Origin: Jejuia pallidilutea
GTDB taxonomy: Bacteria > Bacteroidota > Bacteroidia > Flavobacteriales > Flavobacteriaceae
Length of the DNA: 64,000 nt
Assembly (NCBI RefSeq): GCF_002973595.1
Contig: NZ_PVEO01000002.1
Location: 1-64,000, forward strand
Reading direction: 5' to 3'
Within the stretch, counting starts at the first letter, position 1, and the number at the start of each line of letters is the position of its first letter. The position numbers and the translations under genes are program-made. The notes under the pieces were generated by a model. That model saw only the letters and a list, made by a program, of their open reading frames with translations, did no database searches and was not told the origin of the DNA. Shown here in pieces: positions 62,890 through 64,000 of the stretch.

Positions 62890-64000
62890 TTATTTTTCGT
62901 TTGTTTGCGTACTACTCAACTTTAAAAATTGTTCTTCTGTTGCTAAGCCCATCATGTTATTTTTTCTATGCTTAACACGTTCGGCAGCCTTGTTTAAAAA
63001 TTCCAAATCTACATCGGTTGGCAAACCTTTTGTTTTGATATACTTTGGGTTATTATCTAAACTCGGTAAAGCATTAACCTTTTTTTGAAATTCGCTTACT
63101 ACAGATTGTAAGTTTGCATCATCTATTAAATTTTCAATTTCGTACGGGTCTGCTTTTAAATCGTAAAGTCTATGTACTTTTTGAAGCGTGTCCACATATA
63201 CTTTATACTGCTCGTTGCGCAACACACGATCTCTAAATTGAATAGCATTTACTAGCCATCCTTCTTTATTTATGTGCCCTGGTAAACCACCCATTGAAAG
63301 GATGTAATCACGATTGGTATGTGGAGCTTCTTCGTTTAACACCTTGGCAAACGAATGTCCGTCGAGGTTTAACTCAGATTCACTTTTTATACCAGCCAAC
63401 TCTAAAAACGTCGGCAAAATATCCGTAAAATCAACCAAAGCATCAGTTTCAAAATGTTTATCATCTGGAGTTTTCACAATAAACGGTGCATTAATTCCAT
63501 TCTCTGACAAGTAGGCTTTTCCGCCTCTAATATACTTACCTTCTCTTTTTCCTATGATGGCCGGCGAGGTACCGTTATCTGTGGTAAATACTAAATATGT
63601 GTTATCAGAAACTCCTGATTTTTTTAGATTATCAATAATCTTTCCGATGATAAAATCGGTATAACGCACCATAGCCAAGTGCTTTTCATATTTAGTTTTT
63701 ACATTTGGTTCTAAAGGTGTGTGTACGAATGGCGAGTGTGTTAAAACCATGGGATAATAAACACAAAACGGATTGTTTTTATTCTCATTTATAAAGTCGA
63801 TTATAAAATCTGAGAAAATATCTGGACCAAATTTACCTTCGTAAGTTTTGCTTCCTTCCTTTGTAAAAATGTAGGGGTCCCAATAACGTTTACCGCTCGG
63901 TGCGTTACCTGACTCAAAGCCCGTCCACACACAAAATTCATCGAAACCCACTTTTTCCATCACATTGGGTTCTATTCTAAAGTCGTTTATTTGCCATTTA
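62890..64000 (-). CDS. Sulfatase (arylsulfatase family), C-terminal part; cut by the window edge
   Basis: The frame stays open to base 64000, so the gene begins beyond the edge and the internal GTG/ATG near 63960 is not its start. Visible: KWQINDFRIEP, a block with YYPMVLTHSPF, the metal/phosphate-type residues DNGTSPAIIGKREGKYIRGGK, and DFTDILPTFLELAGI. The formylglycine site (C/S-x-P-S-R) is upstream and cannot be seen. Desulfates sugars before GH20/GH92 attack. First visible gene of the operon. Confidence 0.88.
   Translation of the reverse strand, partial: KWQINDFRIEPNVMEKVGFDEFCVWTGFESGNAPSGKRYWDPYIFTKEGSKTYEGKFGPDIFSDFIIDFINENKNNPFCVYYPMVLTHSPFVHTPLEPNVKTKYEKHLAMVRYTDFIIGKIIDNLKKSGVSDNTYLVFTTDNGTSPAIIGKREGKYIRGGKAYLSENGINAPFIVKTPDDKHFETDALVDFTDILPTFLELAGIKSESELNLDGHSFAKVLNEEAPHTNRDYILSMGGLPGHINKEGWLVNAIQFRDRVLRNEQYKVYVDTLQKVHRLYDLKADPYEIENLIDDANLQSVVSEFQKKVNALPSLDNNPKYIKTKGLPTDVDLEFLNKAAERVKHRKNNMMGLATEEQFLKLSSTQTNEK

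Noticed and set aside
1-64000. CRISPR arrays, tRNA, rRNA or insertion sequences
   Set aside because: No regularly spaced direct repeats, no tRNA cloverleaf and no transposase-like protein were found on either strand.

Overview
The window reads as a chromosomal segment of a member of the Flavobacteriaceae (Bacteroidota). The DNA is strongly AT-rich. Start codons rarely have Shine-Dalgarno sequences. Many genes are preceded by the Bacteroidota -7 word TAnnTTTG. Gene content also fits: DUF4834, DUF3667, an OMP_b-brl TonB receptor, a FucP-type porter, GH92/GH20 hydrolases and a cysteine-free endonuclease III. No rRNA, tRNA, insertion sequence, prophage or CRISPR array was seen.

Layout. (1) 0.1-6.5 kb, minus strand: two consecutive MBOAT O-acyltransferase + SGNH-protein pairs (AlgI/AlgJ-like logic), followed by a CapK-type adenylate-forming enzyme; probably acylation of a surface glycan. 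(2) 6.6-36 kb: mostly core genes. These are an Lrp regulator, an M14 peptidase divergent from an XRE regulator with shared operator-like repeats, an MBL hydrolase, bcp, nth, an ECF sigma factor, uvrA, a DUF3667 protein, an Arg/Asn-rich secreted protein behind a sigma-54-like promoter, an envelope-glycan operon (DUF4834, YfhO, GT4, flippase), two PLP enzymes, a prolyl oligopeptidase, YbaB, a threonine aldolase and a secreted lipoprotein that looks like a thioester-domain protein. (3) 36.2-47.5 kb: an unusual surface-glycan locus with four ATP-grasp ligases of two types, two CapK-like enzymes, a small phosphoglycosyl transferase, a GT2, a HAD phosphatase and a membrane protein, with long non-coding gaps. 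(4) 47.7-56.7 kb: prfB with an intact programmed +1 frameshift, HAD, ArsC-like protein, TonB receptor, peroxiredoxin, fumC, Crp/Fnr regulator and a coiled-coil membrane protein. (5) 56.9-64 kb, minus strand: a host/algal glycan utilisation operon (sulfatase, GH20, GH92) followed by a sugar/H+ symporter; the sulfatase runs off the right edge.

How parts connect. Regions 1 and 3 share CapK paralogues and probably serve cell-surface polysaccharide assembly and decoration. CapK enzymes adenylate carboxylates and ATP-grasp enzymes form amide or peptide-like bonds, so the locus in region 3 is the best candidate for a poorly described system: amide or acyl decoration of a lipid-linked glycan. That role is inference from family chemistry and gene order only. 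Region 5 would trim sulfated, N-acetylhexosamine- and mannose-containing glycans and import the sugar.

Two small genes (48 and 58 codons) and the frameshifted 5' part of prfB are annotated here from direct reading of the sequence. Several starts were moved inward because the longest open frames begin at TTG codons or upstream of a recognisable promoter.
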